Positions 34,701 through 48,315 of a DNA stretch of 64,000 bases are shown here, piece by piece. Both the position numbers and the translations under genes were made by a program. The DNA is from Fennellomyces sp. T-0311 (taxonomy: Eukaryota; Mucoromycota; Mucoromycetes; Mucorales; Lichtheimiaceae), in assembly GCA_025266875.1 (NCBI GenBank), contig JALLLT010000049.1:239671-303670 (forward strand), given 5' to 3'. The stretch's first letter is position 1. Each line of letters starts with the position of its first letter. The notes beneath the pieces were generated by a model that saw only the letters and a program-made list of their open reading frames with translations, ran no database searches and was not told the origin of the DNA.

Positions 34701-37700
34701 TGTCCATTCAATCGTCTTACCACCTCTCATTGTGACGCTGTCTGAAATAAAACTCGACGCTCTACGCGCGCCTAAAAAAAGTTTCCACGCTCGATGGTAT
34801 GATCTTATCGATGTCGCCGATTGCTAGCCTTGTTTATTGTGAAGTGGATCCTGATCTAGTATGCTGATCCTCCCGTGTTTTAGCCTTCGAATCCTGGAGT
34901 AATCATTGAGCAACCGGCATCGAAAGTCGAAGTGATTGCAGCTCCCACATTGAGAGGAGCGCCTACATCTACAAGAACGCTGACAAACATAACACTTCAG
35001 ACGCTTTTCGTTTCGTATTCTGTTCGCCTATCGCATGCGGAACTGTTCATTAAGGGAGGCAACAATGGACAGGCACGAGTTGCGCACGATGGAGTTGAAC
35101 GAGTGTAAAGCAATAAGGACCCTCTTCTGCATCGTTTCAATGCAGTGAAAGCCATCGTACAAAGCAGCCATCTAAATACACTTTCCAGCAGAATATCTGA
35201 TGTCAAGAGAATCAGGAAATGCGAGGCCTTGGAGCAGATGCATCTTCGACGGAGGGCATCACCTTCCGCCGTGGATCCGCGCAGCAATTATACTCCATAG
35301 GCAAATGGAGCCCTGGATAGTATTCCGGTTCACCAAGTAGTGGTTTTTCGATGATCACATCCAGCGGGAGGAAGGGGCTGGCTCTTGGAGAGGACTGCCG
35401 AAAGGAACAAACAACTGTGAGCAAGCAGTTTTTTGGATAAGAAATGGTAGGCTTTCTTGCATGCCAACTGAAATGGATTTGCTACAAATCCAGGTTGTAG
35501 CAAAGAAACGGATTCGGTATAGTGTTGATCTACACTCACAACAGCCACTACGGCTATGACTGCTTTCTCTAAAGAGGTATATCAGCTATGCAAGTCTTCT
35601 CTCTTTCTGTTTTGTAGTTGCATCCGGTGACCAGAGATCCTCGGGTTTTTGGCCTTCCAAGATTATTAAAGCGTGAGCTGCTGTTGTTAATACGTGCTAT
35701 ATCGACGCTGCGGTTGCTTGCACTTTCGGCGATCGATCGATTTCTATGGTGATCCGTAAAGCTTGGATGGAAAGGTGATGAAAGAACAAAGGGGTACTAT
35801 GCTCAGCTACTGTTACTACACGATAAACTATCTCCTCCTGCTGGTCAGAAAGATGTTACCAGCATGAACTACTCGTACCCAGAGAATTATGTCTTGGATG
35901 CAGGCTCTCCTGCGAAGTCGCCAGCAGACCTTCCTTAATAAATTTGACAGACCCGTGAGTGTTTCAAGTGAAATAAAATCAACTATTTTCTTTCTCTCAC
36001 AACTGCTGCTCATCGACCTACGTGCCATTTTCTACATCGTTATTATTTCATTACTTGTCATTGCTTTCGTTGATCATTTTTAGCTAATTGCTATGGTAAC
36101 AAGGTTGCACATTTTAGTCTGAGCTGTTTTCTGACTGGCGGATGATAGCGAGCTATACCACTACGAACTGGGTACTACAAGCGGACGTGCAGTGGGTATA
36201 ATCATGAAAAGTACTGGGAGACGTAGATATATATGGGAAATGTAAAGTATCTATCTGTCTAGTCAACATGTCTTCCCTAGTCCGGCAAACTCAAACAGAA
36301 TATCGATGACCGTGGTGCTTTGTGTAAGTGAGACTCAATAGCCAAAGCTTTTTTTCTCTCTTCTCAATAAGCCTGACTCGGCTTTTTCAATAGTCTGTGA
36401 TAGAACTCTAACAGACTTATTGTATATTCAGAAACACGCGGTATCATCACTCAAGGTGCTTCCATCGATATCATTCATGACGCTAGAGATTTTAGCACTA
36501 CCTGCATTGTTTCTTCACTTGTGGCCTAGTGAAATTGTGCCTAACTGGCCTTCATCATGGTATGTAAGGATCTTCTTTTTAAGGCGCTAATTCTCTGACT
36601 TACAGCGATAATAGAGATTAAGCCATCAGCTTAATATTTATGCAATTTGACATGGCGGTAAGTATAACAGCATAAAGCTCTTTAAGAGGTAAATATACCA
36701 TAAAATAAATGTATCAGTTTCTCGAGCCAACGGCGCTTTTTTGAAGCCCAAGCAATTCCGGCTATATATATTACCCGTGACCATCTGATAGATGGAGGTC
36801 AAAGTTCAGGTAAGAAATAGCTTTTGGATGGATCGGTTGTGCTCACTATAGCGCCAAATTCCCTTACCCTCGCTTTTCTTGTTCCACTTCCAGATTTAAC
36901 CAGCTCTTGAGCACTTATATTGTCTGAGAAGACCAAAACGTCCATTTCACGATGGGACCGCACAGGTAAAATTTGAGCTCTTGCCGTTCAGCATAGTAAA
37001 TATAACTCCATCTCGAAATATAGATGAAAAAAGTATCAGTATTTGCCTTGCAAATATAATCAATCGATAGAAGCAGCTTGCATTGTCAAAAACTCCAAGA
37101 GCCCACCAGCTTTGTATAAGAATACGTTACATTTATATACAACCGGGTACGACAGCATAGCAAAGTCGCGCACATGGTAGAATTTTTGTGGTGACCAACG
37201 GGCGCTGGTTGGCATGATTTTTAATGTTTACAAATGGTTAACCCCCCAACAGAATAATTTTTCTTGTTTCAACCTTTTACGGTATAAGCCTGCTGTGCAT
37301 GTTCAAACTAAACTTTTTCTCGACGCAGAATGCAGCCTATGGCTGACATGAGGAATTGCAACTGGTTCATAAATGCTATACGGGAAGTACTCGGAAGGGG
37401 TACGTGTATCGTGAATAAGAGCCGGAATTTTCTCCTAACCAGCTTTAACCTTAGTAGCTAAGATACCATGCGGATGTATGGGGTCGCAGGTCTAATAGCG
37501 GGTGAAGCGCCAAGGTTCTGGTATGAAGTAACTTTTTGATGGTATCCGACGTGCTATTTATTTTATATACATTCCCGGGCATAGCACGCGATCAAACATA
37601 AAGACGATGAAGGAACGACGAAAGATGTAGCATCAATTGAATGTTTTCTCTGGCATTCATTCTTCGACCGTATTTCCCAGGTAAGATCCGTGTTTTTTCA

Positions 37701-40700
37701 TCAGTCATAGTAGCATATCTCAAGCTTTTAACATCTTTGCAAAGGAAACCACTCCCTTTCACGACAAGTCAAGTTGCTATTGTTACACATCTGCTGTTAT
37801 CATATTCTCAACCTGCTTTATATGTACAGCGGCTAATCGTAAGTTTTTTTCTTCACAGCTTCCTGCGCCAACTATAAACATCACTCATCATTTTTAACTT
37901 TTTCTGTGGATATAGCATTGTCTTAAGTACAAAGGAGCGTCAAAGGAGTTGAAACCCGCAGTGATGCGCGTATGGTATGGGGGAAGCGATGCTGTCTTTG
38001 CGGTATGAACCTTTACGGCTGCTTCGATATGCAAACGGGCTGTATGTACGGAGTTGTCAATGAGATTGTTGCGCACTAACTGTGCCAAAGGTGAGCGCAT
38101 AGAAAAACGTAAGGTAGCACTTCCAGGGTGGTTATACGATCATAAATCTAGCGCTTAAGGCATGGTAGGCTTGCAAAAAAAAAGTTATGCCTACACTCCA
38201 TTTCTGCCATTCGGGTAGCAATCGCTTCCGCCATTGCCACACTCTGACGATTGAACTGGAATCTACGGCGAAGATATCGAAACGGATCGCTCTATTCACA
38301 TGTGGTAACGTACTGCTTCGGTGAGAACTTTCTGGAAGATGAGTTAAGTGCCACAATGCTCAATAAGAAAACTTATTCTTGCTTGATAGACTGTGGTAGC
38401 TGCATTTGTCTCGTAGTGCGCCAGAACAGTTTACGCATCCAAAACAGGTGCCTGAGCAACCCACCTTTACAGATAAAGATGCCAACGTGGCACGGATATC
38501 TTCTGTGGTCACGGCACTACGGGCAGGGTTTTAGACCACCGAGATTTTCTACTGTATGCAGTCTACGATAGACAAGAAAGCATAGCTGATTCCGCCAGCT
38601 GGATGTGCCACGGAATAGATATGTGGATGAAGGTAGCTTCTCGTGATGCTTGAGCTTTTCTGTGTTCATTGAACGATGCCATTTACATCTACACCCAACC
38701 ATAGCTTTTCTCCTATGTGCCATTCGTTACTATACTAGGAACTTGCGGTTGGATGGAGGTTCGTTGATAAAGGGCATGGATCACGGAAAGTTTGGTCATC
38801 AGCTAACGCCAGATTCACTTCTTAACCAGCAACTCCAAGCACTGCAGGTGAGTTTTCTTTTGGTGACCTTCTCAACAATGTACTGTAAACCATCTAAACA
38901 TAAAATATAGACGTAAATTATCATGGCAACAGCGCATGGAGAGCCATGGATCCAGTTTGGCATACAGGAAGGACATTCCTTTTCAAGCCTTCACAGTTGA
39001 AATGGGGCATGACTATTGCCTTATCTGATGGAGTAACGTAATGAGCACCGGTCGAATATGCATAGTATTGTACGAAAACGTGAAAGGAGGTAATGTTATT
39101 CTGTCAGGGCTTACGGGATGATCCTAACCTGTGCTTGCTTTAGAGGAAAGAAACCGACTTGCCAGTGATCTTTCAAAAGGACCCGTTTGTAATATGATAC
39201 ACTGGTCCGGCACTGTTCCTGATGCTTGAATTGCGGATCTACAAGTGCTCGACGTGAATCGCTCCTTTCACCATTGCTGACATTGTGGGAATCAGCAAGA
39301 CAACGAGAACTTGTTAAGTGAGTCAAATACAGCGGTGCTTGGATGGAGGGTGCTAATTCTCTTCACGCGGTCAAGCCAGGAACTCAATTCATAAACTGGA
39401 AGTGTACCAAAAAGACGTGCACGATTAAAACAAGGGCGCGCTGTGCGGAAGCTATGGCCATGGAGGTACTGATCAGCTTTCCCACCACGAGTACAAGAGC
39501 ACTGACTTGGATACACTGTACGGCAACCAGGCTACTCCAGAAACAGGATCTTGACTGACGAATTACCGCCTACTTGACTCGACTTAATTCTGTTGTGCCG
39601 ATAGAGATGGAGGGTTCGGGAATAAGGGACTTGGCCATGATGTACGCCCGAGAGTACGCTTGACACGTAGTCCTGACAAGTGGCCATTACTTCAGCGCCA
39701 AGTACTCGCATACAGCATGTACGACCTGCAACCGGATCAAGCATATTACTCCCTTCGATGCTGCCTATTACGACCATGGTTATCGTCATTTCATTCAGGT
39801 CGGTTGATCCCCAGGCAGGAATACTCTACAGGCATATGTGCATAGGTTGCTAATGACAGTTAGTCATAGTGGCAGAGGAGGGATCATGGATCGAACGGCA
39901 CTGGAATTGTCTGGCAGCTGGTTTCAGGCCATTGGATGGCAAACAGGTATGTACATGATTCGCCACCGTAACGACGGCACTACAGCTTTCTTTTGCTCTC
40001 TGTCAAGATGGCGCGATGGGTGATTGCCAATCGTGCTGAAGCAGCACAATGATGGCGGATTAAGACATGGCGGAACTCTTACTTGGTTAGCACTTCAGGC
40101 CGCAATATTGAAAAGCACTCGGTACATGGCTACAAGAAGCATGCAACTCATAGTTTAATGTAACGAGTTCAGGGTATCCTATGAGCATGACACTAGCATA
40201 CATTAGCATTGTCCGATGAGCAGTTTCAAGGCGTAGTCGGTCGGCTCGAAATACAGTAATTGCCATACGTACCAAGGGGCAGAGGATTGGCTTGTAGCGT
40301 CGTTCCTTGGCGAGCCCATAGTTTGAATGGGCCTGGTCTCGGTATGTCAACAAACGCCAGCGAGGTAAGCGATCCCTTTGCTTCACCGGAAGGAGATGTA
40401 ACATGATGAACGTGCGCTGGCACAGCGATAATAAAGTAACTTATAAAGCTGCAAAGCTTCCGCCTTATTGTGTTGTGCTCAACTTTGAAAGAGACCGAGT
40501 TTCCAAAGCCGAAAATGACGGCATTGTCTTCGCTGATCTCGACATGGCGAAGCAAAAGCACGAAAACGCCAGTCTCAGCGCCTAGTTCTCAGAGTTAAAA
40601 TGGCCGCCTTCTTTGGCAACCGCTGTTCAGATATGGTGAAACGCATGCTGGTGAGCGGACTTTGGCCAAACCGGCTGAGTGATAAGGCCAATTTACTTTA

Positions 40701-41984
40701 GCTATTAATTGAAGAGAAAGGCGTGGTTTATTATGAAGAAACGGGTGCTTTCAATGATGTGCGTAAAAGACAAGCTGGAAGCAGCGGGAGGTATTTATAC
40801 AGAGGGCTACAATAGCCAGGGTCCAAAATTGGGCCAGACAGAGATCTCGATGGTGCGACCTTCCTTATATATGGCAAACGAATGTTCTGGCAATTCGCCA
40901 AAACTTGGGGGGTTGGAAAATGTTAGCGAAATTTTGATGAAAAAAAGTGAGGAGAAAAAGTGCAAAGTTTATAAGTTGAAAAATGATCTACGAGGTCTGA
41001 ATCGCGCAGAAAAGAGGTTACGGAAGGTAGATTCAGTCAAATCGAGTTTTTTTGCTAGCGCGACCATAGAAATGTCCTAAAAAGCTCTTCATGGTTGAAA
41101 TGACGTATATTACAGAGAGCGCGGTATATTATATAGCGCAGCTCGTACTTTAAGATTTTTGCAGATTAGGGAGGGTTCTAGACGATTGTCGATGCAAACA
41201 AGGAAGATCTTCTGTTGGAGCGAGAAGAAAGCAATTGGGCAGCGATAGGGTTAAGCAATCACGTGGCAAGCGCAAAGGAAAGGTAGTTTAGCGTTTATAG
41301 AAGGCAGGAAGCATAGTGTATGGTAAAAAGCGGCATTTATTAAGATTGACGATGGACTATTACATAGTGTACAAGAATATGGGGAAGAAATAAGGTTAAA
41401 GAAGTCTTTAGATTTGAAAAAGTATTTTTAAGCAACAAATATACTTGAAGGCAAGGCGACGGCAAAGAAGCATGCCCCCGTTTAAGCATTAGATATTATA
41501 GTGCAGTTTAGGCAACAAGAACTTTTATTAATAAAGTTAACTAGATTACACATATAAAGGCGATAATTACGCAGCAACATAACAGAAAACTAGCTATATG
41601 ATGGCTTATGGGCCGGTGTCTTATTATTTTGATACAGAGAGACGGATAGTAACCCATAAGAAAAAAATGAAACTTCAAGCCTTAAGGGTTACCCCGCCTC
41701 ACGCACAAACACAGGCCACACAGCACACAGGCACACACAGCACACACACACACATACTCTCTCTCTCCCGGGCGGTGAATAATTACAAAAAACACCTGAA
41801 TTACGGAGGCCTACCTTATTCATACCTTGGCAACTTTGAAACTTGCGCGTGGGCCACAATAGAAAAGAGCACCATAAATGCAGCCATACATAGCCGGAAT
41901 ATAACTGAACGCGTGATATCGCACCGCCAAGCAATACCATCATAAAAAACATAACTGGCACGCGACGTCTCATTCAATTTCCCT
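34701..41984. other. 7-kb region with scattered coding-like remnants, nothing identified
   Basis: Many frames of 60-125 codons are present on both strands, but none could be extended by splicing or matched to a family. The most coding-like are 35000-35290 in the plus strand (VEVIAAPTLRGAPTSTRTLT, one internal TAA), 38500-38650 plus (VYDRQESIADSASWMCH), 40087-40561 minus and 40709-41080 plus (Lys-rich, 123 codons). Codon-like bias together with frequent stops suggests worn-out mobile DNA. This is an inference; I see no terminal repeats to delimit elements. Confidence 0.35.
41703..41768. repeat. Composite CA/CT microsatellite
   Basis: A CA-rich run (ACACAGCACACAG...CACACACACACA) passes directly into a CT run (CTCTCTCTCTC) ending at about 41768. 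Confidence 0.9.
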
Positions 41985-42182
41985 GTCACCTAAAACGATT
42001 TGGGCACGAAACAATTGGGTCAGAACTGAGCAAAGTCAAGAAGCTCCATCCTGAGAAATTAAGGCCGGCAATAAGCACCTTGATCAAATCTGGGAAGTAA
42101 CCACCATTAGCATAAGTGTAAGCGAGCTTAATCAACAAGTACCTGTACAAAGCTGGGTAGTGAGCAGAGAAACCCTAATCAT
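41985..42182 (-). pseudogene. Unidentified coding remnant (about 65 codons open)
   Basis: On the minus strand one frame reads GFSAHYPALYRYLLIKLAYT, continues ANGGYFPDLIKVLIAGLNFS, then GWSFLTLLSSDPIVS, and ends with TAG. An in-frame TAG precedes it near 42177. Upstream, 42191-42517 on the same strand is another open stretch ending ILPVNVKIS. Composition and codon choice look strongly protein-coding, unlike the surroundings, but I cannot name the family. No start codon or splice site was identified, so it is treated as a fragment. Confidence 0.35.
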
Positions 42183-43086
42183 AAGTACGGTCACCAAGAA
42201 ATCTTGACATTAACTGGTAGAATTTCAGATAATGCCACTGTTAAAGAAAAAACGACTGGGAAGCAGTAACTTGAACGACGCAAGGCAGCGATAAAGTAAT
42301 ATTCACACGGAAATTCGGACACTGGAAGAGCTTGACTGACGCTGCTATCGAAATATAACTGCAAGGGACCACAATCGGTAAGCAAAGGCAAAGCGTGACT
42401 AGGCAAACGGCAAGAAGTATACAAGACGGACCTCGTGACTCTGGGAAAAACAGAAAGTTGCGATATGGACGGATGCAAGCACCCTGGGTGCCATAAATTT
42501 TCGCCCCATTTACACACACCTCAGGCACACCCACCCGTCACTCAATTTCTTAACTAATTCCTCTCCGCTAATGGGTTTTAACGGCCCATATAACATGTCC
42601 TGGGGGATGTTTGAATGGATTCTTCCTTTTTTGGAAGTGTGTAAAAGGGATATAAAAGAAAAAAATAGCTTTCCATACGTTCTATACCTTTCTGTTAAGG
42701 TAGATAAATATTGAGCTTCGATAGAGACAAAAAACATACGTGAAGGATAGTATGCACCTCTGTTTTTTAGTAGGATTCACCTGGTGAAGAACCCTGTCTA
42801 GCATAATATGACACAGCGAGGGGTTCAATTCTATAAATTAATGAGACCGAAGAAGTGCAATATTTCAGATTAACGAAAACAAATAAGGGGTGCATTTGTT
42901 ATTGAGTTCATTTCTAGAACAAATTATCTATCGGTGGATTGCTTTCAAAGTACGGAATTTTCAGTTCGTTATTGTACTATGCTGTTAGACCTAAATGAAC
43001 AGTTGTCATACACGATCAACAAAAATATCTTCGAGTAGTTATATTCATATATAGTATAATATGGTAAATTATAGAATATAAAGTGC
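42183..43086. other. Spacer left of the exonuclease gene
   Basis: It contains the open but unassigned minus-strand stretch 42191-42534, then AT-rich DNA from 42,740 that probably includes the 3' UTR of the minus-strand gene ending at 43087. No terminal inverted repeat matching the other side of that gene was found by eye. Confidence 0.4.
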
Positions 43087-45308
43087 CTATTGTGGTGCGG
43101 GAGGAGGAGGGTACGGAAGTATCTGTTTATGAGGGCGCTTTTTTGTACTGCTATTGGTATTTGCCATTGATCTCTTTGTACGTTTTCTGGGCAGATCGGA
43201 TAAATCAAATGTGGGCGAGCGTGTCAAATTTGGCGTATTAGTGTTGCTGCTATTGGTGGCCGACAACGGTATAAAAACCGGTGGAGCCGCAGCAGCCGGA
43301 CGAAGAGAACGCAAAGGTGAGATCGATCGAGCAAGAGATGCAAGCGGTATAGCAGGTGAGTTGGCTGCAACGGGACGAGGAGGGTAAGAGTATGGTATAG
43401 GTCTAGGGTGAGCCATTGGTGGTATGGAAGCAGTAGAGGGACGCAGAGGACGAAAATATGGTATAAGCGGAACAGGAGGCATTGATGGTGTAGAAGCAGC
43501 AGGGGGACAAGGACGCAAGGCGAAAACGCGGCGTGGCGTGGCAGGTATTGGATTGGTTGGTATATTGTTGATTTGGGACTGCACAGTTTCCTCGTCATCG
43601 AGTATAGGTGCTGTTATAGCAAGCGGCATAGGAACTTGTGCAGGCGCAACTGGCAACGCTCGACTTGGAGACTGCATGTGTTCACGTATAGCTTCACAAA
43701 CACCACGGCCGCTTTCAATACCGTCATGTGCCACGCTACGTGTGCTCCAGCATGACTTGTAGAACGTTTGTAGCTGCTCAGGTGATTTGTAATATATGTT
43801 TGCTGGGCCGGTGATGCTGTTGACGTGGTCATTCCATTCACGAGAAAACGACTCCCAATCCAGTGATCGGCCTTGTATACGATTATTGATCATTGTAGCA
43901 AACAGGGTATACTCGGCATTGGTATGCATCAGCACTACTGGATGTACGACTGCTTGTTTTGTTGATAAAAAGTGGTATAGGGCGGACTTGGGGTTGCTTG
44001 TCGCACCATTGGGTATAGATAACCTGGTACTGGTATGAAGGAGTGCTTTCTTTGTGATCATGCTGTCATTGCGGATCTGTGGCAGCAAAGGATGCATGTG
44101 GAGATTGGTTGCCACTTGTGGGGGTATAGCGGCTATGCCAAAAGTTTCATTCCCTGAAGGTGCAAGTACACGTCCAGTGCCATAGCCATCATTCACGCGT
44201 GGCTCCAATCGATCCATTCCCAAATCGATGCGCAGGGTATTGATAGACTCAGTCAACCATGGACTGTAGTGACCGCGATGGGTCTTTTCGTATCTATTCT
44301 TTGCCCCAACCTGACCATAAAAAAGCGTTACTATGCATGTTTACAAAATCAAGTAGGCTACTTACTCGGATGTTGTGGCGCAGACGATAATCGGCCAGGA
44401 CGTAATCGGTGAAGTGAGGACCTGCACCAAGGGAGGCAAATTTGCGGACGATGTTCATGTGGACACCACCTTCGAGACTGTTGGTACCTCTTGTACATCG
44501 ATATAATGGAAGTTGGCTGCCATCTCTCCCAGTCTCGAAATAAAAGGAGATGCCTGGTGGGTCCGAGACATCGCCGCGGCGAATCGAATTGAGTACGTTT
44601 TCGGCTTGTCGCCATGCTTCATCATCAAACAGGGGCCGGTTGCTTCTTGAACAGCATAAATGGCCAAGCTCACTGAAAAGAAGTTCGACGCTAGAGACAA
44701 GTACATTAGGAGGGGGTATTCTTCGCTTGACTCTGCATAGCACCCATTCCGGCTTGGTCGAAAGCACGTGATCCCATGAAAGATTTTTACTTTGGAGGTA
44801 TGCAACAACTCTGGCCTTGTCAGTCTCGTCTGGAACAAATATGGTGTCTCGAAGTCGACGTGCGAACTCTTTTGCTAATACATTGGAAATCACTATATTA
44901 GTTCTTGGCCTAGGTTAAATAATTATATTTCGCACATACCCAATCCATGACGTCTTGATATTTTGATTTGAGCAATAAGATTGAATGGATCCTTAAGTAC
45001 TCGGGTTGCGGGGGATCGTGGTATATTGGAGCTGCTGTGCGGTGGTGGTGGTTCTTCACATTCTTGCAATGTATGCTCGACTTCTGATGCTGTGTCGCTA
45101 TCATCGTCAGAGCTCAATTCATATGCTGCCATCCTGGGCACTTGAACATCCACACTCTCAGCATGTTCTTCTTGGGTTTCTTCATGGTCCACAGAGCCAC
45201 CTTGGGTATTTTCGCGGCCATCACAGTCTTCTTGGGTATTTACATGATCAATCAACGCCTGATATACTTTGAGTGATGCCCATGCATTTAATGCTGCATA
45301 GTATGGTG

Positions 45309-45334
45309 CAACCTGTCTTAAATAGACAAAATTT
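45309..45334 (+). repeat. Left TIR of nested element
   Basis: This 26-bp terminal inverted repeat is identical to the complement of 48290-48315. It contains an internal mirrored TGTCT..AGACA. Confidence 0.92.
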
Positions 45335-45371
45335 GAAAAATGTAACAAAATTTTGATTTTAAGTACCGCTT

Positions 45372-47950
45372 CTATATATAGTAAAACTGGTTACTGCGGC
45401 TGGCTCTGCGGTGTGATGTGTACTGCTTCTTTGCCTTCCTCAAGAGCTCATCTGCCTCATGGCCATCGACATTTCCACCGGCATAGATATCTATATATGC
45501 CCATGCCTTTGATGCAAAGCTTCGAATCATTGGCAATGGGACCGAATTTAAGATGTCCGGGAGGCGTTGCTCTAGTGAGCGGAAAGAATAATCACAATGC
45601 ATTCGTGCTTCACGCTTTGCCTTGCCTCAGTAGCGTTCGATGAAGTTCGTTTCGCAATGGAACTTTGGATAAAGTTTGAACTTGTGACGCGAACTGACAA
45701 CCAACTCCTGAAGCGCCGACTTTTGGGCTTTGAAGTCAGGTTCATTGGCCAAAATATGCCGGGCACAACAATGGTTGCTTGTCGCAGAGGCAGCGCCACA
45801 GCTTGCTCGAAGGCCATTGCTCCATTTGCCTCTTTCCTTAAGGATCTATATATGTAATTGTGAGACTTACCTATGATGCATGTAATTATTATGTTGCTTC
45901 CTTACTGAGATCATTCCTTTAAAGTATCGTTGTTTAAAACGAGTCCCATCGCGGCGCCGTGTAAATTGCTTGTCTTCATAATAAAAGTCAAACAACTTGG
46001 CACGGCCGCTTTGCAAAGTGAACCCACGTTCTTTGAACGGATACTTCAAGTTTTCGACCTCCTGATCCTTAAGAATCATTCGGCTGGGAAGCAGTGCATC
46101 AGGTGCATAGGCATTGTGGTTTGAACTTTGATCAAAGCAAAAGACACCTACACATATTCGCACTTTATAAGCCATATTGTATCAACTTAACACTCGACAT
46201 ACCAATGCAATTCGGATGCAGTGCTTCAAATATAGGCAATGCCTTATTTTTGAACTGCTCCAGCATATGCTCGCTCTTCCAATAGCCTTCATGATTCTTT
46301 CCAGCTTTGAAGTACTCACGAGCTTCTACTGGGAGATTGCGTTCCATGGCAAAGTCTGGATCAAGACGCATTGGGCTATGGCATTCGCAAAGGAAGTCAC
46401 TGATCATAATTGATCCACCTAGACCTTTCTTGCGAAGCACCGTTTCGCCATCGAATAGCCATATATCCGCTTTGCAGTCATTCGAGTAGAATGTCAATTC
46501 ATCATGCGTGACAAGAACATGACGCAGGCAACCTTCTGGAAGGACAGGTTCCTTTACATCAGTCATGTCCTCACCGGAATACTAATTCATCAGCTCCCGA
46601 TATTCCATCATTCTTTTTGCCCATTCAACACGATAGGCAACAACATCGGGTCTTTCGTGACCATCATAGTAAATCTTGCACAACAAGAGCGTATTTTAGC
46701 TTCTCAGTGTATACACATATCTCATAACTATCTCGAATAATTCACTTACATCTTTGGAGTATCTTTTGTATCTATACCCCCAAGCATGCAGATACTTCAG
46801 GATTGTATTCTCAGATACAGATCCTTCCACTCCAAGTGTTCGTGGAATGATGCGTGCTTCGAGTTCAGTTTTAAGCACAGCGGCAGATCGTTTGTGTGGC
46901 TTGACTGACTTCAAGTAAGTAATGCAAGCAGCTTTCACATCTTCATCGCTCAAGAAGGACTTTCGTTTGGCATGCTTGCCTTGAGAGTGAGGCGGAAGGC
47001 GACCTCCAAGATCCATATAGGACTTCGCCCAATAGCCAATGGCACGACCACGGTAGGCAAATGCCTTGTTCCAAACGGTCATAGCAACAGCCATACAAGC
47101 GTCACCCTTTTTTTGCCATTCAGGCGATAGTCAAAGTACTTGAATACGCTTAAAAGGCGAAGGGATTCGTAAGCATTTAAGGCACCAACATCTGACTGGG
47201 AATTGCGAATCCGTTCAATTTGCTAAGACAATTGCAGCTTAAATTTGCGAATCAGTTCAAGCTCCCTTTCGTTTCTTGACGGTGGATGCGCGTCGGTGGC
47301 AATTTTTTCCAGTGCAACAGTTTTCGAAGGCAAAGGTCTGCCATCAGTGTTGTCTGCGACCGTAAAAAAGCTCGTAATTGGAACGCAGCTTTTTGCGATT
47401 GCCTCATGCTGTTTCTTTTTTACAGCCATTCTCCATTTGGTCTGGCGTGAATTCCCTAATAATAGCGTGAAAAAGGTTGCTTTCGTTAACACTGCTATTT
47501 GCCCTCACACACATTAATATCTCAATCACACCTGTGTGTGGCGCTCTTAGATGATCATCACCACCACTTTTCCAAGCAAAAATACTCGACCATGAAAAGG
47601 TCAAATCTTCTTCGTTGATACCGCAAAGAACCCAATCGTCAACTTCTTTGTCAGATTCTTCTCCTTCAGATAGCGCACCAAGCTCATTAAGCAAGTTTTC
47701 TTAAACTTCTTCTTGAACTTCTTCTTGAACTTCTTCTTCGGTCAAAATAGCATTGGGAGCAGCAGTAGCAATAGCAAGAGGGCCAATCTTATAACCTGAC
47801 AATAGCAACAGCAACGATAATGTCTCAACATTAATGTGTCGAAGCATAAACTAAGCAATTGATTCTAACCTGCCCTCTCGAAGCATATGTGCCATCTGAA
47901 AGGCGCTGCCTTTTACTTGCTGCAGCAGAACATCCTTTTTTCTTTGGCAT
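45372..47950 (-). pseudogene. DDE-superfamily transposase with several premature stops
   Basis: A fungal DDE-superfamily endonuclease, related to Tc1/mariner-like proteins. It begins MPKKKGCSAAASKRQR (ATG 47950). An acidic segment with a GTTCAAGAAGAA repeat (EEVQEEVQ) follows, then a basic helical region (KWRMAVKKKQHEAIAK), a helix-turn-helix-like part (EGSVSENTILKYLHAWGYRY), and the catalytic region LVTHDELTFYSND...GGSIMISDFLC (about 46560-46380), GVFCFDQSSNHNAYA (about 46150) and KFHCETNFIERYWG (about 45640), plus a tail ending at 45372. The Asp of THDE, the Asp of FDQSSNH and the Glu of NFIERYWG form a plausible DDE triad. The frame is broken by TAA (47701-47703), TAG (47223-47225), TAG (46582-46584) and a 7-T run at 47108-47114 that shifts the frame. 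All three stops stand where Gln codons would fit. It is therefore not functional as it stands. Confidence 0.78.
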
Positions 47951-48289
47951 GATAGGTAATGAAGAAACAAAAAGCTTAGAAAAGACTAGAACAAAATATA
48001 AATAGGCTAACTGGCTATTGGTTCTGATCAAGAATTTTGTGTAACATAGCTGCCAATTTGTGTTACACAGATAACGGAGCTGTGTTTGAACTGTAACAAT
48101 ATCGGCCCTTTCCCTGCTTAAAACCTCACAAAGGTCCCAACTTTGAACTCTATCTCCTCTTTCAGAACAACAACTATCAGAAATCTAATCCAAGATTCTT
48201 AAACTACATTGGGTATTCTATCATAATCTTGGATTGGTTTTTGGAAATATTTTGTTTTGGCAGACTAGATGCAATTTAAAAAATTGCAA

Positions 48290-48315
48290 AAATTTTGTCT
48301 ATTTAAGACAGGTTG
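48290..48315 (-). repeat. Right TIR of nested element
   Basis: This 26-bp terminal inverted repeat exactly matches the left copy. It lies only 1 bp before the flank that continues the interrupted exonuclease gene. Confidence 0.92.

Larger units (their letters stand above)
45309..48315. mobile_element. 3.0-kb DNA transposon with 26-bp perfect TIRs, nested in the exonuclease gene
   Basis: The ends are exact inverted copies: 45309-45334 begins CAACCTGTCTTAAATAG and 48290-48315 is its complement. The flanks are TG (45307-45308) and TA (48316-48317). If a TA duplication is assumed, one copy has mutated, and the restored target TATGGTACCATA would be a palindrome, as Tc1/mariner-like elements prefer. 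However, only joining both flanks (GGTA + CACC on the minus strand) keeps the host gene in frame. The element carries one minus-strand transposase gene (45372-47950), which is broken. It splits the exonuclease domain of the host gene exactly between its second and third motifs. Confidence 0.85.

Noticed and set aside
43154..43762. Plus-strand ORFs of 77-112 codons
   Set aside because: They are antisense shadows of the Pro-rich minus-strand C-terminal exon of the exonuclease gene.
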